Source: Kocuria sp. cx-455 (lineage in GTDB: Bacteria; Actinomycetota; Actinomycetes; Actinomycetales; Micrococcaceae). From it: a stretch of DNA of 64,000 nucleotides. Shown here one piece after another: positions 8,163 to 17,021 of this stretch; the stretch's first letter is position 1; each line of letters opens with the position of its first letter. Where the stretch lies: contig NZ_JACXBS010000005.1 in assembly GCF_014698015.1 (NCBI RefSeq), positions 248,001 to 312,000 of the forward strand, in the 5' to 3' direction. The translations under genes and the position numbers were made by a program. Below the pieces are notes generated by a model. It was given only the letters and a program-made list of their open reading frames with translations, had not been told where the DNA came from and did not search any database.

Positions 8163-9891
8163 CCATTCCCACCAGGACCGCCTGAGCGGCACACTGCTGG
8201 ACCGGCGATACCGGATCCAGCGCCGATTGGCCACGGGCGGAACGGCCTCCGTCTACGTGGGGGTGGATGAGCGCCTCGATCGTTCCGTGGCGCTGAAAAT
8301 CTTTCACGGCCACTACGCGGACGACCCCAAATTCGTGGAACGCGCCCAGCGTGAGGCCAAGGGCGCCGCGCGGTTACACCATCCCAACGTGGTGGCCGTA
8401 CTGGATCAGGGCCACACGGAGGACGGCGTGGTGTACCTGGTCCTCGAATACGTGGACGGACCCACCCTGCGCCAGGTGATTGCCCGCGAATCTCCCATGA
8501 CCGCGCGCCGCACCCTGGAACTGCTGGTCCCCGTGCTGCGCGGCCTGGCCCAGGCACATCGCTACGGCATGGTCCACCGAGACATGAAACCGGAGAACGT
8601 GCTGTTGACCACCGGCTGGGACGTCAAGGTCGCGGACTTCGGTCTGATGCGCGCGGTGGACGAGCACACCGCCACGAGCACCATCCTGGGCACGGTCGCG
8701 TATGCGGCACCGGAACTCGTGGGCCATGAACCCGTGGATCAACGGTGCGACGTGTACGCCGTGGGAATCATGACCTACGAAATGCTCACCGGCTCGCGGC
8801 CCTACACCGGCACCGCCCTCCAGGTCGCCAACTCCCACGTCAGTCGCGACGTTCCCGCCCCGAGCCGCACCTCCCACGGGATCCCCGGCAGCCTGGACGA
8901 GTTCGTGCTGCGTTGCACCGCACGCGATCCGCAGGCGCGCCCCGCCGACGCCACCGCCCTGCTGGACCTTGCCCTCGCGATCCAACGGTCGTTGCCGTCC
9001 GTGATCGATCCAGTCTCCCTGGATCAGCCGACCGACCTGATCTCCCCGTCGGACGAGACCCGGGCACTGCCGCCGTCAAATCCGGCGTATCGGCCCGTTC
9101 CGGCCGCCGGCATTCTGCCCCGGGACGACCTGGATGCGACCCGAACCGTGGCCATCACGGCCGCAGGCTCCACCGCGCACCGCACGCCGGATCAACCCCG
9201 CATCACGCTCAACCCGCAACCCGAACCGCTGCACCTGGCCATCGGTGCCGTCGTGTTCGTCCTGTCTCTGGCCCTGGCCGGGTTCTTGGGCTGGTGGCTG
9301 GCCTCCGGACCGGGAACCACTGCCGCCACCGTGCCCGACGTAGCGGGCAGCTCCGTGGCCACTGCGGAACGAACCCTGGACGGGGCCGGAATCAGCAACG
9401 TGGGCGTCCACACGACGACCAACGCGCAGGTCCCTGCCGGCTCGGTGATTGCCACGGACCCCGGGGCATCCTCCCAGGTGCGCGGTCTCGAGCAAGTGGT
9501 GCTGTTGGTTTCGGAAGGCCCGGCCCAGGTGGACGTGCCGTTGGTCGAGGGCATGTCCCTGAACGAGGCCCGCGACGCCATCACCCGGGCAGGTTTTTCC
9601 GTGGGCGCAGTACAGCCCCGGTTCTCGGAGGAACCCGCGGGCACCGTGGTGGAGCAACAACCGGCCTCGGGGTCCAGTGCCGAGGAGGGCTCGGTCGTGG
9701 ACCTGACCGTGGCCTTGGCCGGCCCCACGGAGCCGGCTCCCAACGTGGTAGGTCAGAACGTCGATTCGGCGCGGGAGTCGTTGGAGCAACGGGGATTCAC
9801 CGTCGAGGTGAACCGCCCCGTGGGCTCCACTCTGGACCGCGTGGTGCACCAGCGCGAAGACGGAGATACCGTGATCCTCACGGTGATCTGA
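8155..9891 (+). CDS. pknL: PASTA-domain serine/threonine protein kinase, PknL-like
   Basis: Membrane Ser/Thr kinase that senses wall fragments through PASTA repeats. The kinase domain (about 19-285) has a glycine-rich loop LATGGTASVY, the ATP-site lysine in VALKIF, the catalytic loop VHRDMKPENV, and VADFGLMRA followed by AAPELVG. One membrane span lies near 368-392 (VVFVLSLALAGFLGWWLA). Three PASTA-like repeats follow (TVPDVAG, VDVPLVEGM, APNVVGQN). I place the start at TTG 8155, which has AGGAAAAG upstream and overlaps the LysM stop by 8 bp; the frame is open to 8095. Synteny with Rv2175c-Rv2176 supports PknL. Confidence 0.92.
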   Translation: MTDHSHQDRLSGTLLDRRYRIQRRLATGGTASVYVGVDERLDRSVALKIFHGHYADDPKFVERAQREAKGAARLHHPNVVAVLDQGHTEDGVVYLVLEYVDGPTLRQVIARESPMTARRTLELLVPVLRGLAQAHRYGMVHRDMKPENVLLTTGWDVKVADFGLMRAVDEHTATSTILGTVAYAAPELVGHEPVDQRCDVYAVGIMTYEMLTGSRPYTGTALQVANSHVSRDVPAPSRTSHGIPGSLDEFVLRCTARDPQARPADATALLDLALAIQRSLPSVIDPVSLDQPTDLISPSDETRALPPSNPAYRPVPAAGILPRDDLDATRTVAITAAGSTAHRTPDQPRITLNPQPEPLHLAIGAVVFVLSLALAGFLGWWLASGPGTTAATVPDVAGSSVATAERTLDGAGISNVGVHTTTNAQVPAGSVIATDPGASSQVRGLEQVVLLVSEGPAQVDVPLVEGMSLNEARDAITRAGFSVGAVQPRFSEEPAGTVVEQQPASGSSAEEGSVVDLTVALAGPTEPAPNVVGQNVDSARESLEQRGFTVEVNRPVGSTLDRVVHQREDGDTVILTVI

Positions 9892-9904
9892 GTCCGTGGC
9901 GATC

Positions 9905-9973
9905 ACCACCGCGCCGCGGCACCGGCAGATGACATCCTTCCCAGGAATCATCCGGCGGTGCCGCAGCGGTGGT
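9905..9973. terminator. Bidirectional hairpin between pknL and aroG
   Basis: ACCACCGC plus GCGGCACCG (9905-9924) pair with CGGTGCCGC plus GCGGTGGT (9956-9973), with a small internal mismatch and a loop of about 31 bases. It sits between the convergent pknL and aroG ends. There is no clear T-tract, so termination is inferred from position. Confidence 0.5.
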
Positions 9974-9982
9974 TGAGCGGTC

Positions 9983-11377
9983 TCAGCGCTGTGCGGAGAG
10001 GTATTCCGCCACGAGGAACGCGATCTCCAGCGACTGCATGTGGTTCAGTCGCGGGTCGCACAGGGTTTCGTAACGCTCCGCGAAGGAGGATTCGTTGACC
10101 GGGTCCGAACCGCCCAGGCACTCGGCGACGTCGTCGCCGGTCATTTCCACGTGGATGCCACCCGGGAACGTACCCAGCGACTGGTGCACCTCGAAGAAGC
10201 CGCGGACCTCGTCCACCACGTCCTCGAAGTTGCGGGTCTTGTACCCGGACGGAAGGGACACGGTGTTGCCGTGCATGGGGTCGGTCACCCACACCGGCTT
10301 GGCGCCGGAACCCTCAACCGCCTGGATGATGGCCGGGAGTTTCTCGCGGATGTTCTTCGCGCCCATGCGGATGATGAACGTGAGACGACCCGGTTCGCGC
10401 TTCGGGTCCAGCGCATCGATCAAACGCAACGCGTCCTCGCCCGTGGTGGACGGGCCGAGCTTCACACCAATGGGGTTGCGCAGGCGCGAGAGCAGGTCCA
10501 CGTGGGCGCCGTCGAGCTCGCGGGTGCGCTCCCCGATCCACAGGAAGTGCCCGGACGTGCCGTACGGAAGGTCGGTACGGGAATCGATGCGGGTCAACGC
10601 GCGCTCGTAGTCGAGCAACAGTGCCTCGTGACCGGCGAAGAACTCCGTGGTCTTGAGCGCGTCGAAATCGGCACCGCAGGCCGCCATGAACTTGACCGCG
10701 TGATCGATTTCGCGGGCCATGGATTCGTAGCGCGCGTAGGCGGGGTTGGCCGCGAAGCCCATGTTCCAGGCGTGCACGCGGCGCAGGTCCGCGAAACCGC
10801 CGGTGGTGAACGCACGAATGAGGTTCAGCGTGGATGCGGAGGTGTGGTAGCCGCGCAGCATGCGGTTGGGGTCGTGCACGCGGGAGGACTCGTCGAAATC
10901 GAAGCCGTTGACCATCTCACCGCGGAAGGACGGCAGGGTCTGATCACCGCGGGTCTCCAGGTTGGACGACCGGGGTTTGGAGAACTGGCCCGCCATGCGA
11001 CCCATCTTCACCACGGGCAGCGAGGCGCCGTAGGTGAGGACCACGGCCATCTGCAGCAGGGTCCGGACGCGGCCGGAGATCTTGTCCGCGGTGGCACCGG
11101 CAAATGTCTCGGCGCAGTCGCCACCCTGCAGGAAAAACGCCTTGCCCGCGGCCACGGCCGCCAAGCGCTCCCGCAGCAGATCCACCTCACCCGCGAAGAC
11201 CAGCGGCGGGACGGCGTTGAGCTCCTCAATGGTGGAGGCGAAATCCGGATGCTCGGACCACTGCGGGTGCTGACCAATGGTCCGATGACGCCACTCGTCC
11301 AGGCCGGGATAGTTGGCGGCACTGGGCGAGGGGGTAATCCTGGAGCGTGATTGTTCGGACTGGGTTACAGAGGTCAT
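9983..11377 (-). CDS. aroG: Class II 3-deoxy-7-phosphoheptulonate synthase
   Basis: First enzyme of the shikimate pathway (PEP + erythrose 4-phosphate to DAHP), plant-like class II type. The 464-residue protein shows family signatures: FLQGGDCAETF near residue 100, GRMAGQFSKPRS near 145, TSGHFLWIGERTR, VKLGPSTT, and WVTDPMHGNT near 362. The gene seems leaderless: a TAGAAT box ends exactly six bases before the ATG, and the first three bases of that box are the stop codon of plsC. Feedback regulation by aromatic amino acids is known for the family but cannot be judged here. Confidence 0.96.
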   Translation of the reverse strand: MTSVTQSEQSRSRITPSPSAANYPGLDEWRHRTIGQHPQWSEHPDFASTIEELNAVPPLVFAGEVDLLRERLAAVAAGKAFFLQGGDCAETFAGATADKISGRVRTLLQMAVVLTYGASLPVVKMGRMAGQFSKPRSSNLETRGDQTLPSFRGEMVNGFDFDESSRVHDPNRMLRGYHTSASTLNLIRAFTTGGFADLRRVHAWNMGFAANPAYARYESMAREIDHAVKFMAACGADFDALKTTEFFAGHEALLLDYERALTRIDSRTDLPYGTSGHFLWIGERTRELDGAHVDLLSRLRNPIGVKLGPSTTGEDALRLIDALDPKREPGRLTFIIRMGAKNIREKLPAIIQAVEGSGAKPVWVTDPMHGNTVSLPSGYKTRNFEDVVDEVRGFFEVHQSLGTFPGGIHVEMTGDDVAECLGGSDPVNESSFAERYETLCDPRLNHMQSLEIAFLVAEYLSAQR

Positions 11378-11383
11378 TGTCCC

Positions 11384-11389
11384 ATTCTA
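11384..11389 (-). promoter_or_regulatory. -10 box of a leaderless aroG promoter
   Basis: TAGAAT on the minus strand, six bases before the aroG ATG, puts the predicted transcript start on the A of ATG. Its TAG is also the plsC stop codon, so the promoter lies at the extreme end of plsC. No convincing -35 is visible. Confidence 0.6.
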
Positions 11390-12241
11390 GGCGTTCCGGT
11401 CCGAGGAGTGGTCATCATGTCCATCATGTGAACGACCGGGCAGTTTGGAGCCCAACTGCTCCGCCTGCTGGGACACGGTGGCGGACATCGAACGGCCCTT
11501 TTCACGGGCGGATTCGGCGGCGTCCTTGACCTGGGTCTTGAACTGTTCGCGCTTGTGCTCCGCCAATTCTTTCTTGTAGTTGGCGGCATACACGGCCGCG
11601 GTCTCCTGGCCGGACAATTCCTGGATCGCCGCCATGATCTGGTCCGTGACCTCACGCAAGAGGGCGTGGTCCCCATGCCGGCCCTTGAACCGGGAGAAGT
11701 CCAGCGGCTGACCGAAAATCGTGGTGACCTTGGCCTTGCGGGGGTCCGGGAACTTGGAGCCCAGCGGCTGGATCTTGTCCGTACCCACCATGGCGATCGG
11801 CACCACGGGCGCGCCGGTTTCCAACGCCAGCCGGGCCACACCGATCTTGCCGCGATACAGGCGGCCGTCCGGCGAGCGCGTGCCCTCCGGATAGATCCCC
11901 AACAGCTTGCCGTCCTGCAAGGCCTGGCCGCCGGCGCTCAAGGCCTTGGCGCTGGCCTTGCCCCCGTTGCGGTCCATGGGGATCTGATTGATGGCGCGGA
12001 AGAAGGCCCCCACCACCTTGCCCTTGACCCCGGGGCCGGTGAAGTACTCGGACTTGGCCAGGAAATAGACCTGGCGGGGCACCGCCACCGGCATGAACAC
12101 AGAATCCGAGATGGACAGGTGGTTACTCGCCAGGATGGCCGCGCCCTGGGAGGGGACGTTCTCCAATCCGATCGCCGTGGGGCGGTAAACCGTGTTCACC
12201 ACGGGGCCCACCACATAGCGTTTGAGGAACATGTACACCAT
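11387..12241 (-). CDS. plsC: 1-acyl-sn-glycerol-3-phosphate acyltransferase (PlsC-like)
   Basis: Transfers an acyl group to lysophosphatidate in phospholipid synthesis at the inner membrane face. It shows the acyltransferase motifs NHLSISD (HX4D) near residue 40, FFRAINQIPMDR near 78, and YPEGTRSPDGR near 114. The tail after about 230 is charged (Lys/Glu/Gln-rich) and possibly disordered. I chose the ATG at 12241, which has GGAAGGA upstream, giving 284 residues; the frame extends to 12277. In M. tuberculosis the similar gene Rv2182c also lies close to aroG and pknL. Confidence 0.9.
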   Translation of the reverse strand: MVYMFLKRYVVGPVVNTVYRPTAIGLENVPSQGAAILASNHLSISDSVFMPVAVPRQVYFLAKSEYFTGPGVKGKVVGAFFRAINQIPMDRNGGKASAKALSAGGQALQDGKLLGIYPEGTRSPDGRLYRGKIGVARLALETGAPVVPIAMVGTDKIQPLGSKFPDPRKAKVTTIFGQPLDFSRFKGRHGDHALLREVTDQIMAAIQELSGQETAAVYAANYKKELAEHKREQFKTQVKDAAESAREKGRSMSATVSQQAEQLGSKLPGRSHDGHDDHSSDRNA

Positions 12242-12384
12242 GACTCGGATCCTTCCGGAAAGCTGTTGTTGAACCACTTGACCGCGGCATCGAACGGGTC
12301 TGGTACGCGCGGATCAGCAGTGCGCGTACCGACATCCCCGCTGGATTCTCTCATGCCTCGTGCCCGGGCTGGCACAATGGCGCC

Positions 12385-13191
12385 ATGAGCTTTGATCCCG
12401 CCACACACGGCCATCAGTTCTTCCCCGGTTCCGCATCCGTGGGCGTACTGGTACTGCACGGGTTCACGTCCACGACCGCTTCGGTCATTGAGTGGGCGCG
12501 CGCCATTCACCACGCCGACGACGCCGCCGGCCGCCACCCGTCCGTGTCCGTTCCGCTCCTGCCGGGTCACGGCACCTCGTGGGAGGAACTGGCCAAGGAG
12601 AACTGGCACGCGTGGCGTGACGCCGTGGACGAGGAGTACTGGCGGCTGCGTTCCCGACACGACCACGTGGTGGTGTGCGGTTTGTCCATGGGAGGCGCGT
12701 TGGCGATTCACCTGGCGGCGCGGTACCGCGTGGCGGGACTGCTCCTGGTCAACCCCGCTCTGGCGTTGACCAGCCGTGCCGCCGCGTACAGCCACATTGC
12801 CCGCCACGTGGTGGCCTCGGTCCCCGGAATCGGTAGTGACATCAACCGCCCCTCCGAGGGCGAGGTCACCTATGACCGCACTCCGCTGGCTGCCGTGGCA
12901 CAGCTCAACCTCCTGATCCGACAGGCGATCAAGACGCTTCCCGCGGTCAGCGCTCCGGCCCTCGTTTTCCGCTCGGCGGAGGATCACGTGGTGGCGGACG
13001 CGTCCGTGGACCTCCTTCGTGAACGCAGCGCGGGACCCGTGGCTGTGATTACCCTGCCCAACAGTTTCCACGTGGCCACCATGGACTACGACCAGGACCT
13101 TGTGGAAACGGCCTCCCGTCAGGCGGTCCAGAACCTCATGCGCGGCCTTGGTCTGACGAACTCCGCCGGCGAGGCGGCGGCGTCGGCATGA
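12385..13191 (+). CDS. Alpha/beta hydrolase, carboxylesterase Est30-like
   Basis: Serine hydrolase of 268 residues. Oxyanion region GVLVLHGFTSTT near residue 22, nucleophile elbow CGLSMGG near 98, acidic residue in RSAEDHVV near 200, and catalytic His in NSFHVATMDYD near 229 complete a triad as in bacterial carboxylesterases and monoacylglycerol lipases. The substrate is unknown; the place between plsC and an acyl-CoA ligase suggests lipid turnover. No Shine-Dalgarno is obvious, and CACAAT ends six bases before the ATG, so it may be leaderless. The stop overlaps the next gene by 4 bp. Confidence 0.88.
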   Translation: MSFDPATHGHQFFPGSASVGVLVLHGFTSTTASVIEWARAIHHADDAAGRHPSVSVPLLPGHGTSWEELAKENWHAWRDAVDEEYWRLRSRHDHVVVCGLSMGGALAIHLAARYRVAGLLLVNPALALTSRAAAYSHIARHVVASVPGIGSDINRPSEGEVTYDRTPLAAVAQLNLLIRQAIKTLPAVSAPALVFRSAEDHVVADASVDLLRERSAGPVAVITLPNSFHVATMDYDQDLVETASRQAVQNLMRGLGLTNSAGEAAASA

Positions 13192-13610
13192 GCACTCGAG
13201 ACCCCGAGGACCCGCGGCCCGACGACGATTTCCGCCGCATCATTGACGGCAACGACTGGGACAACGTGCCCCGCGATGACGAGGAGGCCGAGCCCTGGGC
13301 CGACGAGATTCCGTGGGAACCCCGGGAACAACCCGCCGCGGACGTGCCCCTCGAACTCTTCGAGTCCGAGGAGGACGAGACGTACAACCCCGATCCGGGA
13401 GAGATCACCCGGGGTGTGAGTGCCCACATGATTCGGGCCGTGACGGTGATCCTGGCGGTCATCGTCATCATGGTGGGTCTGGCGGCGCTACCCGGTTCAC
13501 TACCCGGGGTGGTGTGGGCGGCCGGCGTTGCCGGGTTGATCGGGGGCCTGTACCTGGTCTTTCGCGCTCTTCCCGAGGATCCCCGGGACGACGACGGCGC
13601 CGTGGTCTGA
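13188..13610 (+). CDS. Small acidic membrane protein of unknown function
   Basis: A 140-residue product whose first 80 residues are very acidic and proline-containing (RRIIDGNDWDNVPRDDEEAE), followed by two membrane segments at about 84-103 (VTVILAVIVIMVGLAALPG) and 107-124. The start overlaps the esterase stop (ATGA), so the two are translationally coupled. I do not recognise the family. In M. tuberculosis, genes between plsC and fadD15 include comparable small membrane proteins, but I cannot assert homology. Confidence 0.75.
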   Translation: MSTRDPEDPRPDDDFRRIIDGNDWDNVPRDDEEAEPWADEIPWEPREQPAADVPLELFESEEDETYNPDPGEITRGVSAHMIRAVTVILAVIVIMVGLAALPGSLPGVVWAAGVAGLIGGLYLVFRALPEDPRDDDGAVV

Positions 13611-13646
13611 CACTGTTTTTCCCGCGCGGAAGTGGACACGTCCATA

Positions 13647-13660
13647 CATGCCGCGGCATG
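13647..13660. promoter_or_regulatory. 14-bp perfect palindrome upstream of fadD
   Basis: CATGCCGCGGCATG is fully self-complementary and its centre lies about 22 bp upstream of a TAGGCT -10 candidate (13676-13681), so it would cover the -35 region. This is a plausible repressor site for the acyl-CoA ligase gene; the binding protein is unknown. Confidence 0.4.
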
Positions 13661-13675
13661 AGCCTGATCACACAG

Positions 13676-13681
13676 TAGGCT
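13676..13681 (+). promoter_or_regulatory. -10 candidate for fadD
   Basis: TAGGCT lies 30 bases before the ATG at 13712. The implied short leader carries AAGGAAGGTGA as the ribosome binding site. No strong -35 is seen, which agrees with an activator- or repressor-dependent promoter, but this is inference. Confidence 0.4.
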
Positions 13682-13711
13682 GGCTGGAAATCTCTGCAAG
13701 GAAGGTGACCC

Positions 13712-15520
13712 ATGAGACGCGTGAGCGTACCCCCCGCGGTTGACCCGCTTCCGCACAACAGCGTGGCCGAAATCCTGGCCCGCCAAGCACGCGAGAACCC
13801 AGACATTGTCCTGTACACGATCCTGGCCGACGGCAAGGAACGCGATGTCACGGCTCGACAGTTCCGCGACGAGGTCATTGCCGTGGCTCGTGGCCTGGCC
13901 GCTCGGGGCATCCAACCCGGCGACCGCGTGGGCATCCTGAGTCGCACGCGCTACGAGTGGTCGCTGGTGGACTTCGCCCTGTGGTGGGTCGGCGCCGTCC
14001 CCGTGCCCGTGTATGACACGTCTTCGCCGGACCAGATCGCCTGGATCCTCTCCGATTCCAAGGCGCGGGCAATTTTCGTGGAAACGGACGAGCTGGCCGA
14101 GCGCGTTGAGGTTGCCGCCGCCATCACCCCGTTCGATGCCGTGTCCCGCATCTGTGTGTTCGACACGGCGGATCAGAAGTCCTCGCTGGAGACCTTTATC
14201 GCCCAAGGTGCCGACCGGACGGACTTCGACAACCCGCACGACGGAATTTCCCTGGACGACACCGCCACCCTGATCTACACCTCGGGGACAACCGGCCCGC
14301 CCAAGGGCTGCGAACTGACCCACCGAAACTTTGTCGGGTGCTCGGCCAACACCATTGCAGTGGCCTCGGAAGTGATTTATCTCGGTGCCCGCACGCTGTT
14401 GTTCCTGCCGCTGGCCCACGTGTTTGCGCGCTTCGTGGAAGTCATTGCGCTGGACGCCGGTGTCACCCTGGCTCACACCCCGGACGTCTCCGGGCTCATG
14501 GAAGACCTGGGGCGGTTCAACCCCACGTTCATCCTGGCCGTACCTCGCGTCTTCGAGAAGATCTTCGTGGGGGCGCGCCTGAAGGCCTCGGCGGCCTCCC
14601 CCGTGAAGAAGCTCATTTTCGCCCGGGCAGTCTCCGTGGCCGTCGAGTGGTCCAAGGCCTCGCAAGCGGGCAAGGTCTCCCCGCTGCTCGAGGCCCAGCA
14701 TCGCCTGTACGACAAGCTCGTGTACTCCACGCTGCGCAACGCCATGGGCGGTGCGGTTCGCTATGCCGTCTCCGGCGGCGCTGCCCTGGGCTCGCGGTTG
14801 GGTCATTTCTTCAACGGCATTGGCGTCTACGTGGTGGAGGGCTACGGCCTCACCGAAACCACCGCGCCCATCTCGGCGAATTTCCCCAGCATCAACCGCC
14901 TGGGCACCGTGGGCCACCCGATCCCGGGCCACGAGATCGCCATTGCCCAGGACGGGGAGATCCTGGTGCGCGGCAACAACGTGTTCCGCGCCTACCACGG
15001 CATGCCCGACAAGACCGCGGAAAGCTTTCACGATGGGTGGTTCGCGACCGGAGACCTGGGAGTCCTCGATGACGAGGGACTGCTGACCGTGACCGGGCGC
15101 AAGAAGGAGATCATTGTGACCGCCGCGGGGAAGAACGTGGTACCCAATATGCTGGAAGACCCGATCAGGGCCTCGGCCACCGTGGGGCAGATCATTGCGC
15201 TCGGTGATAACCGGCCCTTCATTTCTGCGCTCATCACCCTGGATCCGGACACGCTTCCCCAGGTCTTGCCGACCCTGGGTCTGGACTCGTCGCTGACACC
15301 GGCGCAGGCCGCCAAGGAGCCGGCGGTCATTGAGCACGTCCAGAAGATCGTGGACCACGCCAACGACAAGGTCTCCCGGGCGGAAAGCATCCGGAAGTTC
15401 GAGATCCTGGATCACGACTTCACGATCGAGGATGGTTACCTGACGCCTTCCATGAAGCTCAAGCGCGCCAAGGTCATGGAGGATTACGCACAGCAGATTG
15501 AGGCTCTCTACACCACGTAG
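13712..15520 (+). CDS. fadD15: Long-chain fatty acid-CoA ligase, FadD15-like
   Basis: AMP-forming acyl-CoA synthetase of 602 residues. Motifs in order: TLIYTSGTTGPPKGCELTHR near 188 (P-loop), PLAHVFAR near 232, GYGLTETTAP near 378, ATGDLGVLDDEGLL near 447, and GRKKEIIVTAAGKNVVPN near 463. The C-terminal lid ends YLTPSMKLKR. This arrangement is that of the FadD15/long-chain group. An AAGGAAGG Shine-Dalgarno precedes the ATG. The position after plsC and the esterase matches fadD15 (Rv2187) synteny. It probably activates fatty acids for membrane lipid recycling. Confidence 0.94.
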   Translation: MRRVSVPPAVDPLPHNSVAEILARQARENPDIVLYTILADGKERDVTARQFRDEVIAVARGLAARGIQPGDRVGILSRTRYEWSLVDFALWWVGAVPVPVYDTSSPDQIAWILSDSKARAIFVETDELAERVEVAAAITPFDAVSRICVFDTADQKSSLETFIAQGADRTDFDNPHDGISLDDTATLIYTSGTTGPPKGCELTHRNFVGCSANTIAVASEVIYLGARTLLFLPLAHVFARFVEVIALDAGVTLAHTPDVSGLMEDLGRFNPTFILAVPRVFEKIFVGARLKASAASPVKKLIFARAVSVAVEWSKASQAGKVSPLLEAQHRLYDKLVYSTLRNAMGGAVRYAVSGGAALGSRLGHFFNGIGVYVVEGYGLTETTAPISANFPSINRLGTVGHPIPGHEIAIAQDGEILVRGNNVFRAYHGMPDKTAESFHDGWFATGDLGVLDDEGLLTVTGRKKEIIVTAAGKNVVPNMLEDPIRASATVGQIIALGDNRPFISALITLDPDTLPQVLPTLGLDSSLTPAQAAKEPAVIEHVQKIVDHANDKVSRAESIRKFEILDHDFTIEDGYLTPSMKLKRAKVMEDYAQQIEALYTT

Positions 15521-15568
15521 GCAACGGCGCACCCACCCGGGCGCAGTGTCCGGTTCCGCGTGTGAACC

Positions 15569-16987
15569 TCAGTCCTGCTCGGGGAGATCCAGCCCGAGCA
15601 GCGCGTTCTCGATCACTTCGGCCAGCGCTGGGTGAATCCAGTACTGACCGCGCGCGATCTCGTGGGCGGTCTGCCCGAAGGACATGGCCTGGATGAGCGG
15701 CTGGATCAGGTTGGACGAGTCCTTACCGATCAAGTGCGCGCCCAGCAGTAATCCGGTGCTCTTGTCCGCAATCACCTTGCAGATCCCCACCGAGTCCTCC
15801 ATGGCCCAGCCATAGGCGACATCACCGAATCTCTGTTCCTTCACGGTGATCTCCGTATCGTTCTGCTCGGCCCAGATGCGCGCCTGCTGTTCCGTCAGAC
15901 CCACGGTCGCGATCTGTGGGTCCGTGAACACCGCCGAGGGAACAAAGCGGTGGTCGGTGGCGCGCAGCGATTCCGGGTGCAACACGTTGTGCGCGACCGT
16001 GCGGGCTTCCGCATTGGCCACGTGCTTGAGCTGGTACGGCGAGCACACGTCCCCCAGGGCCCAGAGTCCCTCGACGGGCTGGCCATCGCTGAGCACCCGC
16101 TGGTATTCGTCCACGGCCAGCAACCCGGAATCGAACACATCCCCGTGTGCCGCCGCAGGATTGAGGGTGTCCGAGTTGGGCACGCGCCCGGTGGCCACCA
16201 GGACCACGTCCGCCGTCCCTTCCCAGGTTTCCAGGGATTCGTCCGACGCCGCGGCGGTCACCGTGAGTTTGCCGTCCGCTGTTTGCTCGATACCGGTGAT
16301 GGAGCGGTTCAATTGCAGGTCCCATTGCAGGGCAGCTTCGCGTTTGAAGCGCTCGGCAATTGTGTCATCGTGCTGCCGCAGCAGCCGCTCGGAACGGTTG
16401 AGCTGGGTGACCTTGGACCCCAGGCCGTTGAACACGTGGCAGAACTCGGCGGCTATGTACCCACCGCCCACCACAATGATGGATTCGGGCAGCTCGTCCA
16501 GACGCATCACGGTGTCCGAGGTGTGGACCCCCGGTAGGTCCATGCCGGGTACCTCGGGCAGCCGAACGCGTGAGCCGTTGGCCAGCACGATGTGGGGCGC
16601 GGTGATCCGCTCCCCCGATTCGGTCTCCAGAACCTTGGGTGCCACGAAGTGCACGTATTCCTGGATCACGCTCACGTTCTCCAGGGATTGGCGGTAGGTC
16701 AGGCCGCCATTGGCAATGGCGTCGATCCTGGAGAAGATCCGATCTCGCATGGCCCGCCAGTCCACCGAGTCCACGGACGCCTCGACCCCGAGACGGGCCG
16801 CTTCCTCGGCTTCACGGGCCACCGTGGCCGGGTACACGTACATCTTGGTGGGAATGCACCCCACGTTGAGGCACGTTCCACCGAAAGTACCCGGTTCCAC
16901 GATGGCCACGTTCAGGTCTTGATACTCCTCCGTCAGGATGGAGTTGCCGGAGCCGGAGCCCACAATGATGAGATCGAATTCGCGCAT
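15569..16987 (-). CDS. mtr: Mycothione reductase
   Basis: FAD/NADPH disulfide reductase that regenerates mycothiol, the actinobacterial low-molecular-weight thiol. Motifs: FDLIIVGSGSGNS (FAD) near residue 4, GGTCLNVGCIPTKM (redox-active Cys pair) near 37, second nucleotide site VVGGGYIAAEFCHV near 174, VATGRVPN near 265, ALGDVCSPYQLKHVAN near 308, and the C-terminal YWIHPALAEVIENAL holding the catalytic His. The ATG at 16987 is preferred to the in-frame one at 16996, because a TAGGAT box lies seven bases before it, suggesting a leaderless transcript. It is 34 bp downstream of pyc. Confidence 0.94.
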   Translation of the reverse strand: MREFDLIIVGSGSGNSILTEEYQDLNVAIVEPGTFGGTCLNVGCIPTKMYVYPATVAREAEEAARLGVEASVDSVDWRAMRDRIFSRIDAIANGGLTYRQSLENVSVIQEYVHFVAPKVLETESGERITAPHIVLANGSRVRLPEVPGMDLPGVHTSDTVMRLDELPESIIVVGGGYIAAEFCHVFNGLGSKVTQLNRSERLLRQHDDTIAERFKREAALQWDLQLNRSITGIEQTADGKLTVTAAASDESLETWEGTADVVLVATGRVPNSDTLNPAAAHGDVFDSGLLAVDEYQRVLSDGQPVEGLWALGDVCSPYQLKHVANAEARTVAHNVLHPESLRATDHRFVPSAVFTDPQIATVGLTEQQARIWAEQNDTEITVKEQRFGDVAYGWAMEDSVGICKVIADKSTGLLLGAHLIGKDSSNLIQPLIQAMSFGQTAHEIARGQYWIHPALAEVIENALLGLDLPEQD

Positions 16988-16994
16988 GGATCCC

Positions 16995-17000
16995 ATCCTA
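16995..17000 (-). promoter_or_regulatory. -10 box of a leaderless mtr promoter
   Basis: TAGGAT on the minus strand with seven bases to the ATG at 16987. The upstream in-frame ATG (16994-16996) overlaps this box by two bases, which argues against its use as the start. It lets mtr be transcribed independently of pyc. Confidence 0.5.
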
Positions 17001-17021
17001 GGGAGCCTGGCAAATCGGCGG

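Noticed and set aside
13136-15532. A 798-codon open frame on the minus strand across fadD
   Set aside because: It is the antisense shadow of the fadD15-like gene and its left neighbour in GC-rich DNA; no domain, ribosome site or family resemblance.
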